From assembly GCA_008501735.1 (NCBI GenBank), contig QQUF01000007.1:1-64000 (forward strand): 64,000 bases of DNA, read 5' to 3'. Both the position numbers and the translations under genes were made by a program. Below the pieces are notes generated by a model, which was not told the origin of the DNA, did not search any database, and saw only the letters and a list, made by a program, of their open reading frames with translations. The stretch is from Calditrichota bacterium. Its GTDB lineage: Bacteria; CLD3. Each line of letters begins with the position of its first letter. Position 1 is the stretch's first letter. Shown in pieces: positions 61,421 to 64,000 of the stretch.

Positions 61421-64000
61421 ATGTCAAAAAATAGATTTGAAAAAATTCATTTAATCGCTCAAGGTGTTTCGGGTAAAGTCCACAAAGCATTTGACAATGA
61501 TTCCAAAAAGATTGTCGCACTTAAGTCTTTCCCTGATTTTCTGAATGACTCAGTAAGCATCACTGAAAGTATTCAGAATGAGTTTGGAATTCTCAAAGAT
61601 TTGCATTCCGAATACTTTGTGGAAGTTCACGAAATTGCTCAAGATTCTAAGAATTTGTCACAAATTGTTTTGGAATTTATTGATGGTTCGCCACTAAAAG
61701 TTGCTTTCAATCTGGATAAAGCCTTAGAAACGAAACAAGTTTTTGTGCAAATTTTAAATGCTTTAGTTGAACTTGAGAAAGTTGGAATCATTCACGGAGA
61801 TTTGAAGTCCGATAACATTTTAATTCAGAACCACAAAGTAAAAATTATAGATTTCGGTTTTGCACAGACTTTAGGCGGAAGAATTGACTCAAATTCTGTA
61901 AGCGGTACTTTGGAATACACTGCTCCTGAAAAATTTACTGGAGAAAACATCAGTTCGAAAGTTGATATTTATTCAATTGGAGTTTTATTTTACGAAATAC
62001 TCACAGGGACAAACCCTTTCGCAGATTCCTCTGTTGAAGCAATTATTGAAAAACATTTGAACCTTACTCCTAAACAAATGACGGAAATTAATTCTGAAAT
62101 TGACTCTTTTTGGGAAAATGTAATTTTTGAAATGCTTGAAAAAGAACCTGCAAGCAGACCAAAAGCGGAAGAAATTTTACAAAAATATTTTCAAGATGTA
62201 AAATTGGAAAGTGTTGGAAATTTGGTTAAGCAATTTGAAAAAATTGAAGACGTTTTTGAGAAACGTGAAAAATTATTAGAACTTTTTGAACAAGTAAAAA
62301 ATGACGAAAACTCAGAAGGTTTTGCAAACGTTACTTTTAACCTAAGCAAAGTTTACCAAAAATTAGGTAACTACGAAAATGCAATTGAGTTTGCGAAAAA
62401 AGCTTTGAAAGTTTCAGATGAAAAAACAAAAATTGAACTTCTTTGTTTAATTGGAGTTTGTTTTTGGGCTTTGGAGAAACTTGAAAATTCAAATGATTAC
62501 TTACTTCTTGCACGAAAAACTTCAGTCGAATCAACCCAAAACAAAAGTTATTTTCTCGGTTTAATTGAAAAAAACCTTGGGAATCTTTACTGCAAATTTT
62601 TAGACTTCAACAAAGCTTTTGAACATTATAACACTGCTTTAGCAATTTTCATTAATGAAAAAAATACTGTTGAGCGTTACAATGTTTTGGGAAATCTTGG
62701 GCGACTCTGCTCAGAGATTTTTGATTTTGAAAAGGCACTTAGCTACTTAAATCAAATCAAAGACTACTTTGAGAAAATTGAAGATTTACGTCAACTTAGC
62801 ACGACTCTTCTTAATATCGCAGTAATTAACACTCAACTTTTGAAACTTGGAAATGCAAAAAATACTCTCGAATACGCTTTGCAACTTCATCAGAAACACG
62901 GCTTTCGCGAAGAGTCAACAAGAGATTGGCTGATTCTTGGTTATGTTTGTGGTGAAATCGGCGAATTTGGAGTAGCAATAAAATATTTACAAAATGCACT
63001 TGAAGAGTACAAAGAACTTGACGACCAAGCAGGAATTCAAACTGCAAAACTTTACCTTTCACAAGTCTTCCAAAAAATTGGAGATTTTGAAGCCTCATCA
63101 GAAATTGCACTTTCGGAAACTGAATTTTTTAGAAAGGATTTGGAATTAGAATTTTTGCAAGAGGAAATAAAATTTAGCGATATTTTTAACTTAGAAAAAG
63201 TTGAAAAAGGAATTTCAGAAGCTCAAAGTGCTAATTTTAAAAATTTGGAAATTGATTTCAAGATTTTAAGAAGTGAACATTTTTTTCAAATTGAAGAATT
63301 TGAAACCGCCAAAGAATCCCTTCACGAGCTAATTAAAGAGACTTTGAGAATCAGTTACATAAGTGGAATGATTCGAGCTTCGTTTTTACTTTGTCGAATT
63401 TTGGAAAGTGAGGAACTTTGGAATGAGGCTTACAAAGTCCTCGAAAGAGTCATAAAAATCGTTACCAAAGAAGAATACTTTTTTACCGATATGCTTTTTT
63501 ACCACTTCGGGAAAATTCAAAAAAAGATTTTTTACCCTGACGCTGATTACTACTTAATCGAATCTGGAAAGGAATTTGAAAGAGTAAATTCTTTAATTCA
63601 CGCTCAAAATCGTAAAGAAATTCACCGAGAAAGCCGTAGGGAAATTTTCAAAATTGAAGAAATTATTTCTGGTCCTAAAAACGAAAAAAGACGTGAATTT
63701 AGAAGAACAGAAGACGAGTATTACTACCATTTCGGTTTACTAATGGAAATTAACAAAAGTATAAATTCTGAATTAGACCCGAAACGCGTGATGAAATTGA
63801 TTATGGAAAAAGCGATTCTAATTACTGATGCTGACAAAGGTTTCATAATGATTCGTAACGCCGAAACTAATGAACTTGAATTTGTGGAATCTTACGGTTT
63901 TGAGGACGAAATTTTAAGTCTCAAAAAAGGTTCTGCACTAAGTACGACAATCACTTTAGACGTTTACAAAACTGGTCAAGCTTACCTAAAAAATCACGTG
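61421..64000 (+). CDS. Ser/Thr protein kinase-TPR-GAF signalling protein, 3' end cut by window
   Basis: At least 860 residues, open to the right edge. The N-terminal kinase domain (1-265) has a GVSGKV loop, VALK lysine, HGDLKSDN catalytic loop (HRD reads HGD, the Asp is kept), IDFGFAQ (DFG) and APEKFTG. Residues 275-620 are TPR-like helical repeats (GNYENAIEFAKKALKV, LDFNKAFEHYNTALAIF, GEFGVAIKYLQNALEEY). From about 770 a GAF-type sensor begins (INSELDPKRVMKLIMEKAILITDADKGFIMI). A sensor or output domain probably follows beyond the window. The ATG follows TAGGAAGTG. The layout is that of large signalling hubs of FCB bacteria and delta-like lineages; the target is unknown. Confidence 0.88.
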   Translation, partial: MSKNRFEKIHLIAQGVSGKVHKAFDNDSKKIVALKSFPDFLNDSVSITESIQNEFGILKDLHSEYFVEVHEIAQDSKNLSQIVLEFIDGSPLKVAFNLDKALETKQVFVQILNALVELEKVGIIHGDLKSDNILIQNHKVKIIDFGFAQTLGGRIDSNSVSGTLEYTAPEKFTGENISSKVDIYSIGVLFYEILTGTNPFADSSVEAIIEKHLNLTPKQMTEINSEIDSFWENVIFEMLEKEPASRPKAEEILQKYFQDVKLESVGNLVKQFEKIEDVFEKREKLLELFEQVKNDENSEGFANVTFNLSKVYQKLGNYENAIEFAKKALKVSDEKTKIELLCLIGVCFWALEKLENSNDYLLLARKTSVESTQNKSYFLGLIEKNLGNLYCKFLDFNKAFEHYNTALAIFINEKNTVERYNVLGNLGRLCSEIFDFEKALSYLNQIKDYFEKIEDLRQLSTTLLNIAVINTQLLKLGNAKNTLEYALQLHQKHGFREESTRDWLILGYVCGEIGEFGVAIKYLQNALEEYKELDDQAGIQTAKLYLSQVFQKIGDFEASSEIALSETEFFRKDLELEFLQEEIKFSDIFNLEKVEKGISEAQSANFKNLEIDFKILRSEHFFQIEEFETAKESLHELIKETLRISYISGMIRASFLLCRILESEELWNEAYKVLERVIKIVTKEEYFFTDMLFYHFGKIQKKIFYPDADYYLIESGKEFERVNSLIHAQNRKEIHRESRREIFKIEEIISGPKNEKRREFRRTEDEYYYHFGLLMEINKSINSELDPKRVMKLIMEKAILITDADKGFIMIRNAETNELEFVESYGFEDEILSLKKGSALSTTITLDVYKTGQAYLKNHV

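Overview
The window is low in G+C and looks like a chromosome segment from the Chlorobiota/Ignavibacteriota side of the FCB (Bacteroidota-Chlorobiota) bacteria. The evidence is five secreted proteins ending in a type IX secretion (T9SS) sorting domain of the NPFNP...G.YFYK...MLLLK type, a tmRNA whose tag reads ADDNYSYAMAA (close to what I recall for Chlorobium), a metal-poor HemB, and frequent TTG starts. I could not run any search, so the phylum is an inference.

Layout. 1-5170: three T9SS cargo genes (one cut by the window edge), two of them tandem YWTD-propeller paralogues. A sigma-54-type promoter with two matching palindromes lies in front of them and a sigma-54 activator gene (5341-6345) behind them. 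6354-6647: a short MITE-like inverted-repeat element. 6796-18909: a seven-gene minus-strand cluster. It encodes a LysM/FecR envelope protein, a SiaA-like receptor phosphatase, a SiaB-like kinase, a SiaC-like phosphoprotein, a coiled-coil/zinc-knuckle protein, a class III nucleotide cyclase carrying the same receptor half as the phosphatase, and a 15-PKD surface protein. It resembles the Pseudomonas SiaABC-SiaD switch, with a cAMP/cGMP-type cyclase where the diguanylate cyclase would be. 18976-20166: a DegT-family aminotransferase. 20330-25843: two nucleotide-transporter-family proteins, the second fused to HEAT repeats, around a small Omp85 protein. 26049-36661: two giant T9SS proteins that share an almost identical 2-kb 3' end and terminator, a shared 5' leader hairpin and a shared translation-start region.

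36721-38511: a gene-poor stretch and one unrecognised secreted protein. 38668-64000: mostly housekeeping. It holds ssrA (tmRNA), a GH57 branching enzyme, a PqqD-like protein, murA, an rlmB-like methyltransferase, rpsO-pnp, an M16 protease, ald, dut, a frameshifted polysaccharide deacetylase, a PEGA membrane protein, purD, a 3-methyladenine glycosylase, hemB, two paired lipoproteins, an ABC exporter, a BNR/lamin-tail secreted protein, and a Ser/Thr kinase-TPR-GAF protein cut by the right edge. A second sigma-54-like promoter at 57451-57466 faces a noncoding stretch with hairpins and a terminator, a possible small RNA.

The strongest leads are the Sia-like switch wired to a class III cyclase, the conserved leader hairpin of the two giant genes (same loop, different but complementary stems), and the sigma-54 promoter/palindrome/activator arrangement at 1421-6345.
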